Shown piece after piece: positions 11,010 to 23,284 of a stretch of 64,000 nucleotides of DNA. How positions within the stretch are numbered: the first letter of the stretch is position 1; each line of letters starts with the position of its first letter. The translations under genes were made by a program, and so were the position numbers. Location: contig CM041780.1 of assembly GCA_023374045.1 (NCBI GenBank), positions 97,235,706 to 97,299,705 on the forward strand. Direction: 5' to 3'. This DNA is from Limonium bicolor. Lineage: Eukaryota > Streptophyta > Magnoliopsida > Caryophyllales > Plumbaginaceae. Under the pieces are notes generated by a model. That model was not told the DNA's origin, did no database searches, and saw only the letters and a list, made by a program, of their open reading frames with translations.

Positions 11010-11800
11010 CAGGTCTGGGGATATAGTTTAGATCCCGTGACCATCACACATAGGTGCCAATCTTTCCTTGTTTCTTAAAGAATCACATTTGTGAATTTTT
11101 CTTATTTGCTTGGTCTCATTACACATGTTTTCCTCTATTCTCTGGCACCGAGTCGGGGATATAGATTAGATCCCGAGACTTTATTATGTAGGTGTTAATC
11201 ATTCCTTCTTTCTTTAAGGGTATTTGTGAATTCTTTTATCACCGCACGTTGGAGGACGTCTCCTCCATAGCTAATCCCTCATTCCCGGCGTCATGCGCCG
11301 AGAAAGCGGAGTCGCCTCTTGACTCCAGGATAAGCTTCCCCAAGTTGTCACTCCCCCATTCCCGTCGTCATGCGCCGGGAAAGCGGAGTCGCCTCTAGAC
11401 TCCAGGATGTGCTCCACATAGAAGGGCGAAGGATCTGATGCAGATACCAACTCCCGAATATTCCATACCGCGCGGCCCGAGATGTCGTCTTCCCGGGTTA
11501 TCCTCATGTCCCACCATTTGGTACTTCTCGTTTCGTTCTCATTATAGTCTCGACACCATAGTGGGTGTCATTAGCGGTCCTCTGTAGTTAGAGAGGAGTT
11601 TTCTCTTTGTATAGTTCTTTTGTTTGTCCACGTGGTTCGTCATGTCCCACCAATTGAGATTTGCTCTTCAATATCATTAATGAATAGACACCATAGTGGG
11701 TGTCATGGTACGTCCTCCATAGTTAGAGAGGAGTTCCCTGCATAGAGTTCTCTTTGTTTTCATAATTCGTTGTGGTTCTCGTTTAGTTTTCCCTTTATAT
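11010..11800. repeat. Cluster of short tandem duplications within D
   Basis: Several direct repeats lie side by side. A segment containing GATATAGTTTAGATCCCG (near 11020) recurs near 11157. A 75-bp unit with CATGCGCCG...AAAGCGGAGTCGCCTCT...GACTCCAGGAT occurs at about 11289 and 11364. A segment beginning GACACCATAGTGGGTGTCAT occurs near 11550 and 11690. These are probably LTR-internal duplications; no function is visible. Confidence 0.65.
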
Positions 11801-12599
11801 AGTTTCTTTGTTTACATAGTTCGTTGTGTTTCATCTCAAAGTTCCATAACGCGAAAGGGACTAAACTACTGTGTGCGCGCAAGTAATATGCAACAACGAT
11901 ATAACAATCACATAGGCAAGATAGGAAAGCAATCCAATTTCATGCTTAAATCTTATGGTCATTTTCACACACAAGGCACACAGCACACAAGCCGTGTAAC
12001 ACGGCAACATACGAACCACACATGTCCATACCTTATTCGGAAGTACGAGTCGTCTCAAACTCGGAGTTCCCGGTCGGAGTTCGCTACGGCCCTAGCGTAA
12101 ATTTAAAAACAATGTGTCAGTTTATTATTTTATGTGATGACACCTTATATCGTATGTTATTCCCTAGGTATATTGTTGGATGCTTAGTTTGCATTAAGTC
12201 CTAGAACTTCACATGCATTAATTCTAGGCTTATCATACTCCCAGGATATTCATATCTTCGGTTTACACGTTAACCAAGTCCTTTCTCCTTAGTTAAGGTT
12301 ATAGAGCGTTTTAAACGCTAGTTATGTAACGAGTTTGTATAAAATAGGTATAACTTGTCTAATGTGTATTCCCCTCCTTAGCTAAATAGCTATGTTTTAA
12401 GCCCACCAATTACACAATAACACTCCTCAATTATTTCTATAACTCTTTTATACTGAGGCTTAAGTGTTTCTAAACTGAAACGAGGTTCTTGTACATAACC
12501 TTATATTATAACATTTTTAATGTGTCTAAGGGTGTCTAAACTTCCCAAGATGTTACATAAGTTTAGCTAGATACATTAGGAGGGTTTTGGGGTCATTAT

Positions 12600-15200
12600 C
12601 AATTTAATATCACCCTCATAACACCCGTGTACATCAGTTATACAGAAGCATGACTTTCCTAAATCTGCACCCAATTTCTATGCACTATCTCATCTTGCTT
12701 CACCTCTAATGTAGTAAACCGATGCCTAACCCTCTCAATGCATTTCGTTAACCTAGCTACCTCCATTAGCTATGATTTAGGTTCGTTATGAAGTTAGCAG
12801 CACACTCATAATGATTCTGTAAACTAGTTACACAGAACCACAAAATTCATGAAATCTGAGACAACACTCCCCATATTTCTCTTTGATTCTTGTGTCTAGC
12901 TGGTCAACTGTTGTTTACTTCTTTTCCCACGGTACTTACCCCAACCAGATAAAAATGTTATCACAGTTTTAGACTCGAAACTACACCAATGAAACACTCA
13001 GATAGCTGCTGTGAAGAGTTACACAGAAACAGCAACCCACGAAAACTGAAACCATAGCACTGATAACTTCTCTTCTATTTTCTGTTTGTTCAGAAATTGA
13101 ATTTCGATTCTCCCAAATTACTGACTCAATTACTCTAGTGTCCTCTCGAGGATTTTAACCAAAAACAAACCCATCACAACATGGTTTATGCCTCAGATAT
13201 GCCAACAACCTGAAACTAACACTAACGGGACTCAACCGAAACTCCCCAACTGAAGTATGAGACTGTTCTTCTCTGCTGTGTTCTCTCTTCCCCCCGCTCA
13301 CGAATTAAATTACCGTTTTGTCTCCTTACCAACTCAAGTAATTTAGAGTGTGATATATATATATTTTCTTTTTCCAGCAGGCCTCGAAGTGGCAAAGACA
13401 CCAACCAGACAGAAACCTGAAACTCCACACATCTGCTGAGAAGGAATCTGCCACAACTTGCTCTATTTATTTTCTTTGTTTCCCAGATAGACTTCCAATT
13501 CACCCCAGCTCGTTTAAGCTACTTAGTTAAGCATCTCAGTATGATTTTAAACTTCAGACAGACCCAAGGGAATAGCGTATACACCTCTGCAACTTCTTAC
13601 ACAAACTCTGTGGCACTGAAACATAACACTGAAAGTTCCTGTCACAGCAAGGCACAAGCTGAAACATGACCTACTAACTTCTCTTTGTTTTCTTTCCGTT
13701 TGACCACGAGTTTAGCTCTAACATTTTTTTTTCCATACACTTACTTACTTGATTAGGTGATCTAGCTATGTTTTAACCCAAGAACTATCTAGACAATCCC
13801 ACTACACCCACAGATGTGGTTAATATACTGAAACAGAAACTCAGGAATTAAAACTGAAATTAAAGTTGTAACAGAACAGGAGGTGTAAACTGATGCACTT
13901 ATTTTCCTATTCTCCTAAGTTGATAACTGTTTTTTTTTTTTTGTACACTTAGTCTCACGTTTGAGTAACTTCTTAGATCAGTCATTAAGCTACTAGGGTT
14001 CCTAGGTTACTTTCAGAAGCTAGTACACAGCAGTATGTAAAATTTCAGGAACTGAAAACTAACAGAAACCGGTATCTTTTCCTTCTTCTGTTTTTTTTTT
14101 CTTTAATCTGATTTCCAAATTTTTCCCCCAAGTTGATTACCCCTAGACTGTTCAGTTACTTAGTTTAGTGTTTAGTTAAGGTCTTAATCTCACAACAGAC
14201 CCCAAACATAGTATAAGCAACACCTCTGAAACTTCCTCAGGCAGAACTGAACAAAGCTGAGAAAAAAAACTGAAACACTAGTTTGGCATGTTTCTGTTGT
14301 CACGTTTTACTTTGTTAACTGGTTGGGTTTTTCTAATTTCCTCTCAGTATTTAGTTACTTGGTTAGATGTTTAATACAGTTTTACTTTCCTCAAACAACC
14401 CAGAATCACATAGACATTTGCTCTGAAGCATCGTTGTACAGCAACTTAACAAAACTGGAAACTGCCACAAACTGTAACTTAAATCTGATATCTTTGTTCC
14501 TCTTATGTTTCTCTTCTTCCAATTTGTTTAGCTTCCTTCTTATGTGTCATAATATAGTTTGAACTGCAGAACGACCCAAATTATTTTGCTACTGTTACTG
14601 AGACCACTCACAAACAGGAGCTCCTTAGACCTCTGAAACATGAAAGTTCCTATTTTCATTCCCTTAGCATTATTTACAGGTCCTAAACACCCAGGCTTCC
14701 CAGCATTAAGACATATACTTCTCACCTCTGGTTTGCTAGATTTCCCCACTTAAAGGTCACCCATTCAATTAGTTACTTACCCAGGTTTTCCCTAGCCATT
14801 TAGTGCATTATTATCTCAGTTAAACAGCAGGTTTTCCCCCTAACACAGCAGCCTAAAACTTCTTGGGCTATAGCACTTCAACTCAACAGCAACACACCAG
14901 ATTTTTCAGTTACTCTTGCGTATGTTTTTTTTTATTTTCTACAGCCTGGTGTTTGCACCACCATTTCACCAATGCATTATCCTCACAGCACACATCCTAC
15001 TTCAGTTCATTGTTATCCGATTTAGCAAGGTGATTTCAAACAGAATTTCTAGCTGTTTTCGGTTAATTATCACAGCCGGTTTCTTTTTTTTTTTAAAGAA
15101 AAGGAATCACACATAAAGCATGAGTTTTAGGCACAACCTTGGGGTTTTCAGCTAGCTTTCTTGGCTGATTTTTCCTTGGTTCATTTCGCACCTACACAGG
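12600..15200. repeat. Degenerate long-period repeats within D
   Basis: About a dozen loosely similar blocks, roughly 190-220 bp each, repeat the same order of elements: a stretch with CTGAAAC and ACAGCA-like motifs, CTTCTCTTTGTTTTC-like pyrimidine runs, and a segment such as TTAGTTACTTAGTTTAG followed by an ACCC-rich part. Similarity is low, and a dot plot is needed to fix the unit. Confidence 0.4.
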
Positions 15201-16814
15201 ATCAAATCCCCAGGTCAGTTTGTTGTTCTTTCCAGATTTAACAGCAAGTGTTACTGACGAGTTCCTTTGTAGATTTTACCTTGGTTAGGAGGGGATTACC
15301 CCCTTGGCTTCCTTTCGGACTTTGGTTGGTGTTTTGACTGAGAAAATATTGATTTTACAACCGGTCATACACAGAACAAAATTCCAGTTAGATGATGTCC
15401 TTGGTGGTACTTAAAACCGAAACAGAGGGCAGGGGAAAAAGAAACAAAACCCGACAGTTTGAGATCTCACCTTGGGTTGATATTCAAGTGGACTCGGGGC
15501 TAGTTCTCAGGGGATTTTGGTGCACTCCATGGAAGGTTTTACCCAGGGAATTCATGCACAAGAGGGGATGAGAGAAAAGGAGTCAGTCATAAGATCTCCG
15601 AGCATACAAGGAAGAAGAACACAAAGGAAATGGAACGATCTATGTTTCGGTTTGCTTTTATTACCTTTTTTTTGAAACTCCTGGAGCCGATGCTTGCTCA
15701 AGGACCTTGGAGATTGGAACAGGAAAGTTGCATGCAAGGATCTTGCACCAAGGTCGAGCTGGAATGGAGTGGATTCCTTGAGGGAATTTCCCGTTTGCTC
15801 AAAATCGATAACTCAACAAGACTCGGACATGCAGAGCAAAGATCAAGGAGCGAAGTTATGGTGGGCATGCAAAAGGGATTATACATCACCAAGAAGGAAC
15901 CGGGATTACCCGTCGAGGAATCGGGAAGAACAAGGACGGGAGAAGGGACTTACCATGCTCCTGCGATTAAGGGGAGTTTGAGGTTCTACCGGGATTTGCA
16001 TGAATCGTAAACAAATGGGAGCAAATGGAGTGGTTTCGGGGATTGTTAAATGAGTAAACTCAACCAGAACATCATGGAAATTCGAGACCACATTGGGAGG
16101 AGAAGAGATTCACCACGCGTAGGAGTTACAGGGGAGAATGAGTTCGGTGGTTCTCAACCGGGGTGCACAACGCGAGAAGAAAGGAGACCGATGTAGAGTA
16201 TTTCGGTAATTACAATTAGGGTGGTGTATGGCTGGGTTAATAACTGACTGCAAATTAGTAAGACCTGCAAAATTTCTCGGTGATGCAGGGGGTGGGTGGT
16301 GAATTAATTAAATGTTAGTGAATTGTAGGATGTCTGGATATACTATAAATGGGGACTGATATACTTTATAACTATTATATCTAGCGGTGCAGTATTATTA
16401 CTGAATACGATCACAGATCAATCGGTTAAACACTCAGGAAAGGTATGGGAGATCTCGGGTTCTGAGTCTCAGCGGGAGTGATTTTGCTCCTTTTCCTTTC
16501 TTTTTTTTTTGTATAAGTTATACTTGATTATTTATATATGTAATATCATATAATATACCACGTTATATTTATTTATTTATTTGTTACAAGGTTACGCGAC
16601 GTTATCATTTTTTATTACAACGTTACGATATTGTAACATTACGCCCATGTAGTTTTCGTATTAGTACATATTTAAGTACGCGACTTTATTAGTATGTAAC
16701 GTCGTCACGCGTTCGGACATATGTATATACTAGATTTAATTTTTCGTACGTTATTTTATGTCCGAATTATAAACGCGTTATGATTTTATGCGTTTAATGT
16801 TTAGGGGTATTTCA

Positions 16815-16973
16815 GACTTGCAAGGTCGGTCGGGCTAAAATTTTCACATACGAAACTTACTGGAATGGACCGACCTTGGGACCGGACTTGCAAGGTCGGT
16901 CGGCCCTGTAATTCTCCAGCGTAATTCCTTACTGACTTGGACCGAACTTGCGACCGGACTTGCAAGTTCGGTC
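16815..16973 (+). repeat. Hairpin array remainder of unit 4 and units 5-6, element A 3' LTR
   Basis: The GACTT target-site copy is followed by the right arm of unit 4, then unit 5 (16868-16901) and unit 6 (16940-16973). Unit 5 here has an unaltered right arm, unlike the 5' LTR copy. Confidence 0.85.
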
Positions 16974-18654
16974 GAGTCATTCAAAAAAAAAAATTAATTT
17001 AATTAAATTAAATAATAGTTACATATATATATATGCATATGTATACCCACCTATACATATGTGCATATATATGTAAGTAACCATTGTTAAGTAATTAGGA
17101 GTAAGTAAATAAAACGTAAGTATTGTAATGCAAGACTTAGTAAGTATGGATTAGTAAACGTAAGAGTAATCGGGTTAAGTTAATAATAGATAGATTAATC
17201 ATTCAACTGTATGTATATATAATAGGATTTGATTTGTGAACACCGGAGGAACGTTGGGATACAAGTACAACGGTGAAAGGTATGATTTCTTCATGCCCTG
17301 TATCCTAATCTGGTTACCCCGATTTGTGTGCTTATTTGATCACCTAAATAAGATAAATGCATGAATCGGACTATATTGCACTTACCTGTGCTTGACTTAT
17401 GTTGTTCTTGATATTTATTGTCTTGAGCACTAGTTTGTATAATTCATGAAATGTATGAATGACGATGACTTGTATTCGAATCTTGTATTGTACTTTAGTA
17501 TTGTAGTGTATTTGTATAAGTGGGTATTGAGCATAGTAATTGTGGATGTGGCTTGTATGAATGACTTCTGCTAATTCCTAACTACCTAACTCCTAACTTA
17601 AGTGAGTAAACCGGAATGAGTAGAAGTCCGATATAGCTTCGGCCACGCGTGAGGATGCAGAGTCATAAGAGGTTGGCTGCAATTCCTGACTCTTAAACTG
17701 GTCCGCGGCCCAAATCCCTTAAATGGGTAGCATCCCGGATTGGTGAGTCAAGTAAATCCCGGAGGTGGGACGGTGTAGTCCCCAGGGCCGGAGGTCCCGA
17801 CGACTTAACTTGAGTAAGAGTAAGAGTAAGTAAGTATGGATCCGTAAGTATGTATGAGTATGTATGCGTATGTATGAAGTAACGAGTAAAAGAGTAATCT
17901 CCACCCGATTAACCTGGGTGGACCAATGAAGCTAACAAGAATTGTATATTGTGTATGTAATGTATATGTGTAATTCGGAAAAAGGTAAGTATGTATTGAA
18001 TGGTTTATGTTGTGCTTCTTGTATGTAATGAAGTGTATGTATGTGTGTATGTCTTGCGTAATGTATTGCAATATTATGTATAAGAGCATGTATGCATGTA
18101 TGTTTGAATGAAATCAACCGCATGTATACGACCAAGTGGTCGGCGTACCCTCACTAGTACGCGGGGTATGCGGTTATCATGCACAACGAAAGCTGACCCC
18201 CTAGGGGGAACGTTTTTAGTGTGCAGGTACCGAAGCGAATATGGTCAAGATAAGAGACCGGAGGCACACCCTTGTAATTAGAAGCAAGTAGTTTGTGAGG
18301 AACGGGTAGTAAGTAGTCTCGTAGTGAGTACGTATGAACTTTGAAGAGGTAGTATACTTGTATAAGGATCTTAGTAAACTCGGTATGTGGATTATATTGT
18401 ATTGTATTTGAAGTATTGTATCGAATGGAAGATTGTAGCATGTATTGGTATATGGAGTGTGTATGGTAGATATGTAATACTCGGGATTCCGGTCCATCAG
18501 ACCGATGCTGTATGTAGAAGTAGTAGCCTTGTTAGTCACGTGGGTGACTAACGGCATTGTATCACCCACATTATGTAAGTATGTATCCGCTGCGTGTATC
18601 TGATGTGTAAGGAGATTGGACGGTAAGCACGGTATTAATGGTAGGGGTGTTACA

Positions 18655-19285
18655 GCCGCAAAGGAAGAAGCAAGTTGGAGAATACAGTCGACGAAGAAGA
18701 AAACCAGTCGCGTTAATTTCTGGATCTGGATCTGGACATTACACGCGTCTGTGTCTGTGTCCGTCCATTAATCCACGGACAGCCCTGCGTCCATGTTGCG
18801 TCCGCCCCGTGTCCATGCTTTCTTCCACGGTCGTGAGCTGTGTCCGGGTTTGTGTCCGGCCTTTTATGGCCGGACGTCTCACACGGTTTCTTCTCTTCTC
18901 TGCTGTTGTCCGTTCTTAATTCGGCGGACATCATTTGCTCACGTCCGGGTTTCTTTACCCAGACAAGACCCGGACGTATTGTCCCTTGTCCGCCCTTAGC
19001 TACCCGGACAGGACACGGATGTGTTGTCCCTTGACTTGCGAACTTTGACCGGCTCTAGTTTCTTCGTTTGGACTCCGTTTTTCGAGCCGTTTGCGCCTAT
19101 GCGTTCGTCTCTTTATCTACTTTGCTCCTAGCTTGGTTTTCCTCATGTTTAACCAATAAATTTGTGAGATAATCAATAAAACATAAACTAGAGGAAAACT
19201 AACCAAAGTGGAGAAATGATCAAGAGAAGTGCTAATATAATATATGAAATACACCTATAAAACCTGCTCATTTGGACACTTATCA
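18655..19285 (-). repeat. Element B, 3' LTR, cut by element A
   Basis: This segment matches 22655-23284 almost base for base and ends at ...TTATCA (19285), i.e. TGATAAG on the minus strand, beside a polypurine tract. Compared with the 1693-bp right LTR it lacks the part corresponding to 21592-22654, because element A begins at the break. The missing part should lie to the left of A, outside the window. The LTR is rich in GTCCG and CGGAC words in both orientations, forming several possible hairpins, e.g. GGCC/TTTTAT/GGCC near 18858. Confidence 0.85.
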
Positions 19286-19298
19286 CACCCCCACACTT
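19286..19298 (-). other. Polypurine tract of element B
   Basis: In minus sense AAGTGTGGGGGTG adjoins TGATAAGTGTCC, preceded by TTGCTTGAGGACAAGC. This arrangement is typical of the 3' end of plant Tat/Athila-type and related non-autonomous elements. Confidence 0.85.
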
Positions 19299-21570
19299 AT
19301 CTTTTTGCTTGTCCTCAAGCAAAACCATGTACCCAAGTAAGTAGGGAATGCTCAATACTAACAAATATTATTATGAAGGGTAGGATAAACATGATCTTTG
19401 AACTTTTCGAGGAGTGTGATCCATCAACTGCTGGTGGCATAGGTGTGCTCAGGGTAAAAATAAAATATAGTGTTTCGGGGTATGATCCGGAGTACTTCAA
19501 TGCTTCTTTGTTTAGGTGACTTTGAGAACTTTTACCACGGCCAACTTCTCTCAAGAATGGGCATTGAGGAGAAAACAAAAGGAAACATAGATTCATGCAT
19601 TTGTTTCACTTTTGCATAAAAGATGAGAAGATAATATTTAAGCATCAAGCTTTTATATTTAAGAACACTCAACTCTCTTTGTTGGGTACCAATGGTGTCT
19701 TGCAGGTTCCTTATTTATTACTTTTTTCATTTTTTGACAGAGAAGCACCCTTTAGCAATCCCTAAGAGAGAAGACAGAAAGAACCCCTGAGCGATAAAAA
19801 TCCAACCATTGCAGATCATATGGTTACACCGCATAAAAATGCTCCTCAAAAGTAATTAAATGAAATTTTTTTAAATTTGTACCATTTATCCCACAATTCA
19901 TAACAGTATTTATTTTTAAAGAGAACAACCCATATATAAAGGGTCCATGATATTGAATTTGGACAAACGCAAGATAAGTAGAGAGATTAAGCATTTAAGC
20001 ACAAAATGTCGCCGAAAAGGGCACACTCCCCCATACTTAAATTGAACAATGTCCTCATTGTTCACCAGAAAAAACAAGGGAAGGTTTCAGAAGACCTTTT
20101 CGGTAAGTAGATAAAATAGAGATAACACAAAGGTCACAAATAAACATTTAAGCACATAAACGCTCCTCTGCTGATTTTATTTAAATAAAAGCATATTTAA
20201 AGAAACTGGTACTCCCCTGAGATTATTTTTGCTAGTTGTTAAAGGAGTTCCCCCACACTTGAGCTTCAGCCTCAAGTAGCGTAGTTTGGTTGCAGTGTAG
20301 ACATGAAGTCGTACCTACATAAGACACTAGAAGCAACCATACTACAAACGGGGTTAAAAGTTAGCAAAAATAAAATTTAAAGAGAACCTGAAAATTAAAA
20401 GAGCATATAAGCAAATAAAATAAAAGTTCATCCGGGTTGCCTCCCGGGAAGCTGCCCTTCTTTAACGTCTTTGGCTAGACTCCCGCTTCGTTATCCTGGA
20501 TCAAAAATATAAGTAGACAACAGCTTTGCCAGGAAAACGAAGTTGGCAATAATTAAAAGCAAACCACCTGGATCAAAACAAAACGTTACTTCGGCAAATA
20601 TAATAGGAAAATGAATACTCCACAAAACCTGGTGTTTGAGGAGGTACTGCTGGTAACGTAGTTCTAACAGAAGACCCGGTGGTGATGACTTTTCTTCCTC
20701 AAATTGGAGGATATAAACATCCTCTTTTTGTAGGTGAGGCTCATGGAAAGAACGCTGATAGATATCATCTTCAGAGAAAAATGATTCTTCGAAGGTGATA
20801 GTGGCGTTTTGTTTGGATATCTCGGCGGGAGGTGATGGCAATTCCTTATCTTCATTTTTGAGGATGTAAGTATCCTCATTGTCTGGGTATAGTACAGAGA
20901 AGGAGGGGAAATAAAGGTAATGGACTTCAGAGGGAGGAGACTCCATGAAGTTGAGGTAGAAGCTGTCCTCTAATGACTTGTCCGTAGTGGGGTGTTCTAC
21001 CTCATGAACTGTTTCGCTCTTTGGTTGCTGCTCTTGCTGAGTGATTCTCTCCAGGTAGTCTTGTTGATCTTCTAACCAGAGTTGCTCATGGAATATGAGA
21101 CAATCCTCATAATCATGAGCTCCCCCACATACCGAGCAGTATAAATCATGTGAATAGCAACACTCTTGTTCGAACACCTCTTCCATTTGCCGCGGAGTCG
21201 ATTACAGATTTTTTTTTGTTGTGCGTGTCCGTCCTTTGTCCGTTGAAATAAGGGCGGACGTGTCTTCGACGTCCGGTTTTCTGTCCGTCCAAATAAGGGC
21301 GGGCGTGCTGTTTTCCCTTCTTGCGTCCGGCTTGCGTCCGGCCTTTTAAGGGCGGACGTAGGCCTTGTTCTTTTTTTTTTCGTGTGTGTTTCTGTATACA
21401 AAACGAAACTAATAAAACAAATTAGAAATAAACAGATTAAAAACAAACATAATAATAATATAAACAAAATATAATAGATAATTAATATAAACAACAACAA
21501 AATAATATAGACAAAATATTCTAATATAACAAGTGAATAATCCGGGGCTTAGGGACTAGAATAAATCTAG
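19299..21570 (-). mobile_element. Element B internal region (non-autonomous, about 2.3 kb)
   Basis: The interior carries a single substantial ORF (20491-21186) and no protease, RT or integrase. Downstream of the ORF in minus sense is GCTTCCCGGGAGGCAACCC (about 20434-20452), a motif I associate with the 3' region of Tat/Athila-like elements. The leader between PBS and ORF repeats GTCCG / CGGAC words. The rest, about 19300-20430, is AT-rich without features I recognise. Confidence 0.75.
20491..21186 (-). CDS. Gag-like or unknown acidic protein of element B, with one zinc-knuckle-like motif
   Basis: The 231-residue ORF starts at the first ATG after the element B leader. Near its N-terminus it has C17-x2-C20-x3-H24-x4-C29 (CSVCGGAHDYEDC), a variant of the CCHC knuckle (usual spacing CX2CX4HX4C), and the CGGxH core resembles knuckles of Athila/Tat Gag proteins. 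Residues about 30-180 are acidic and rich in Glu, Ser and Pro, and the last 60 are hydrophobic with the phrase FDPG occurring twice. There is no capsid-like domain that I can recognise and no catalytic motif. Being the only ORF in an element with intact LTR, PBS and PPT, it may be a nucleic-acid-binding product, as in Gag-only non-autonomous elements, or a remnant of a larger gag. Function uncertain. Confidence 0.55.
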   Translation of the reverse strand: MEEVFEQECCYSHDLYCSVCGGAHDYEDCLIFHEQLWLEDQQDYLERITQQEQQPKSETVHEVEHPTTDKSLEDSFYLNFMESPPSEVHYLYFPSFSVLYPDNEDTYILKNEDKELPSPPAEISKQNATITFEESFFSEDDIYQRSFHEPHLQKEDVYILQFEEEKSSPPGLLLELRYQQYLLKHQVLWSIHFPIIFAEVTFCFDPGGLLLIIANFVFLAKLLSTYIFDPG

Positions 21571-21588
21571 TCCCCGACAACGGCGCCA
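21571..21588 (-). other. Primer-binding site of element B (TGGCGCC type)
   Basis: In minus sense TGGCGCCGTTGTCGGGGA follows the LTR end by three bases. This is the site typical of plant Tat/Athila-lineage elements (usually assigned to tRNA-Asp) and differs from the tRNA-Met site of A, E and F. Confidence 0.88.
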
Positions 21589-21591
21589 TTT

Positions 21592-23284
21592 TGCAGACTG
21601 TTAAATGTGAGTGGTTGAACTGGTGTAATTAAAATAAAAGGAAGGAAATTAAAACTCAAAATAACAGTCGGGCTGCAAACAAATCCCGGTCGTAGTAGTA
21701 TAGCAAAGTGCAAGCGACCGGATATCGAACCGTGAGACTAAGGGGAATTATATAGTACCTAAGCGTGTCATAGAAGGGGGGATTAATTGACTTGTTTAAA
21801 TAGAACAACAGAAAAAATAAACTAAGTTAATAGGTAAATTAAATGGGACTCTGGTTCAGGTTAATATAGTCTGCTCTTTCATGCTATGTCTACTGGTTTA
21901 ATTATAATTGTTTGGCACAATTCCTCTTATTATCTTAAGGTCCGATGAAAACTCATAAGAACTCGTTTACCAGCAAATGCAAGGTCTGATGAAAACTCAA
22001 GTAAAACACATGTAAACGGACGGTTTAGATATGAGAAATTATTTATGCATCTGAGTACTAACTTATCCGATGAAAACAAGTTTCCTCCAGATTTACGGCT
22101 TAATTAACCTATCTATTTGTCACCGATAAGATTAAAATAGATTTAGTAAAGCAATTTAATAAATTCATGAGATTTACTAAAAAGGCGAGAGATAAGCTTT
22201 AATCGTAACAAACTGTATTTAAATAAAACTAGTAAACATATTGCATAATTAATACAAACACATAATAACCATTCCCAGAGTATAAATATTCTAGCCTAAC
22301 ATATTAAATAGATCAACAGAAACAAGAGTAGTAGAAATCATCTGTAGTCACTCCTGCATTCGTTCTGCTATTTTGTATACGTCGGACTAGAGGTGGATAT
22401 GGTGGAATGAAAAGAAAAACAAAGTGGAGAATACGGGAGGAGAGAAATGGGATGATGGATTGTTTTTGGTGGAAGGGATTTATTGTTTGAAGACAGAAGG
22501 AACGTGGGTTTATATAGAAGAAAGGAAGAGGAAGAAGACAGAGGTAACACCGCGTGAGCAATTTAAGGAATGGATTGGGGTGGCTCTACACGTGAGGATT
22601 TACTGTCGGCAGGCGCCTGATATTGTTGTTGGGTAGATGGATAAGTCGCAGGCGCCGCAAAGGAAGAAGCAAGTTGGAGAAGACAGTCGACGAAGAAGAA
22701 AACCAGTCGCGTTAATTTCTGGATCTGGATCTGGACATTTACACGCGTCCGTGTCTGTGTCCGTCCATTAATCCACAGACAGCCCTGCGTCCATGTTGCG
22801 TCCGCCCCGTGTCTGTGCTTTCTTCCACGGTCGTGAGCTGCGTCCGGGTTTGTGTCCGGCCTTTTATGGCCGGACGTCTCACACAGTTTCTTCTCTTCTT
22901 TGCTGTTGTCCGTTCTTAATTTGGCGGACATCATTTGCTCACGTCCGGGATTCTTTACCCAGACAAGACCCGGAAGTATTGTCCCTTGTCCGCCCTTAGT
23001 TACCCGGACAGGACACGGACGTGTTGTCCCTTGACTTGCGAACTTTGACCGGCTCTAGCTTCTTCGTTTGGACTCCGTTTTTCGAGCCGTTTGCGCCTAT
23101 GCGTTCATCTCTTTATCTACTTTGCTCCTATCTTGGTTTTCCTCATGTTTAACCAATAAATTTGTGAGTAATCAATAAAACATAAACTAGAGGAAAACTA
23201 ACCGAAGTGGAGAAATGAGCAAGAGAAGTGCTAATATAATATATGAAATACACCTATAAAACCTGCTCATTTGGACACTTATCA
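21592..23284 (-). repeat. Element B, 5' LTR (1693 bp)
   Basis: The plus-strand sequence begins TGCAGACTG and ends TTATCA, so the minus strand has TG...CA termini. It is bounded by the PBS on the left, and its right 630 bp match the truncated 3' LTR. The next five bases, ACTTG, are the candidate target-site copy. The right part is crowded with CGGAC/GTCCG inverted words (22740-23040). No coding region. Confidence 0.9.

Larger units (their letters stand above)
10255..16814 (-). mobile_element. Element D: unusually long solo LTR (6.56 kb)
   Basis: The insert begins TGTAACACCCCC and ends GGGGTATTTCA, flanked by the 5-bp repeat GACTT. In minus orientation it has the TGAAATACCCC...GTGTTACA termini of the other LTRs, and its low-coordinate end has the same U5 layout (stem-loop at 10354-10375, a CGACCACTTGGTCG-type palindrome near 10680, a leader donor motif near 12026). 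There is no PBS, PPT or polyprotein inside, so a solo LTR left by LTR-LTR recombination is the simplest reading. An intact non-autonomous element without visible paired LTRs is less likely. ORFs up to 126 codons (15630-16010) show no family features. The interior has tandem duplications (11010-11800) and degenerate long repeats (about 12600-15200). Confidence 0.82.
7847..18654 (+). repeat. Element A, 3' LTR, split by solo LTR D
   Basis: This LTR runs from TGAAATACCCC (7847) to GGGGTGTTACA (18654). It is interrupted by D (10255-16814) plus one 5-bp target-site copy, leaving about 4.24 kb of LTR. Its right part duplicates the partial 5' LTR at 1-2176 with few substitutions. The left 2 kb (7847-9903), the 5' part of U3, has no partner in the window. 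The base run after it, GCCGC (18655-18659), is the expected target-site copy, because A seems to have landed inside the 3' LTR of element B. Confidence 0.9.

Noticed and set aside
15630..16010. 126-codon ORF in D starting with a hydrophobic segment
   Set aside because: Overlapping ORFs of similar size exist in other frames and there is no family signature; position inside U3 of an LTR.
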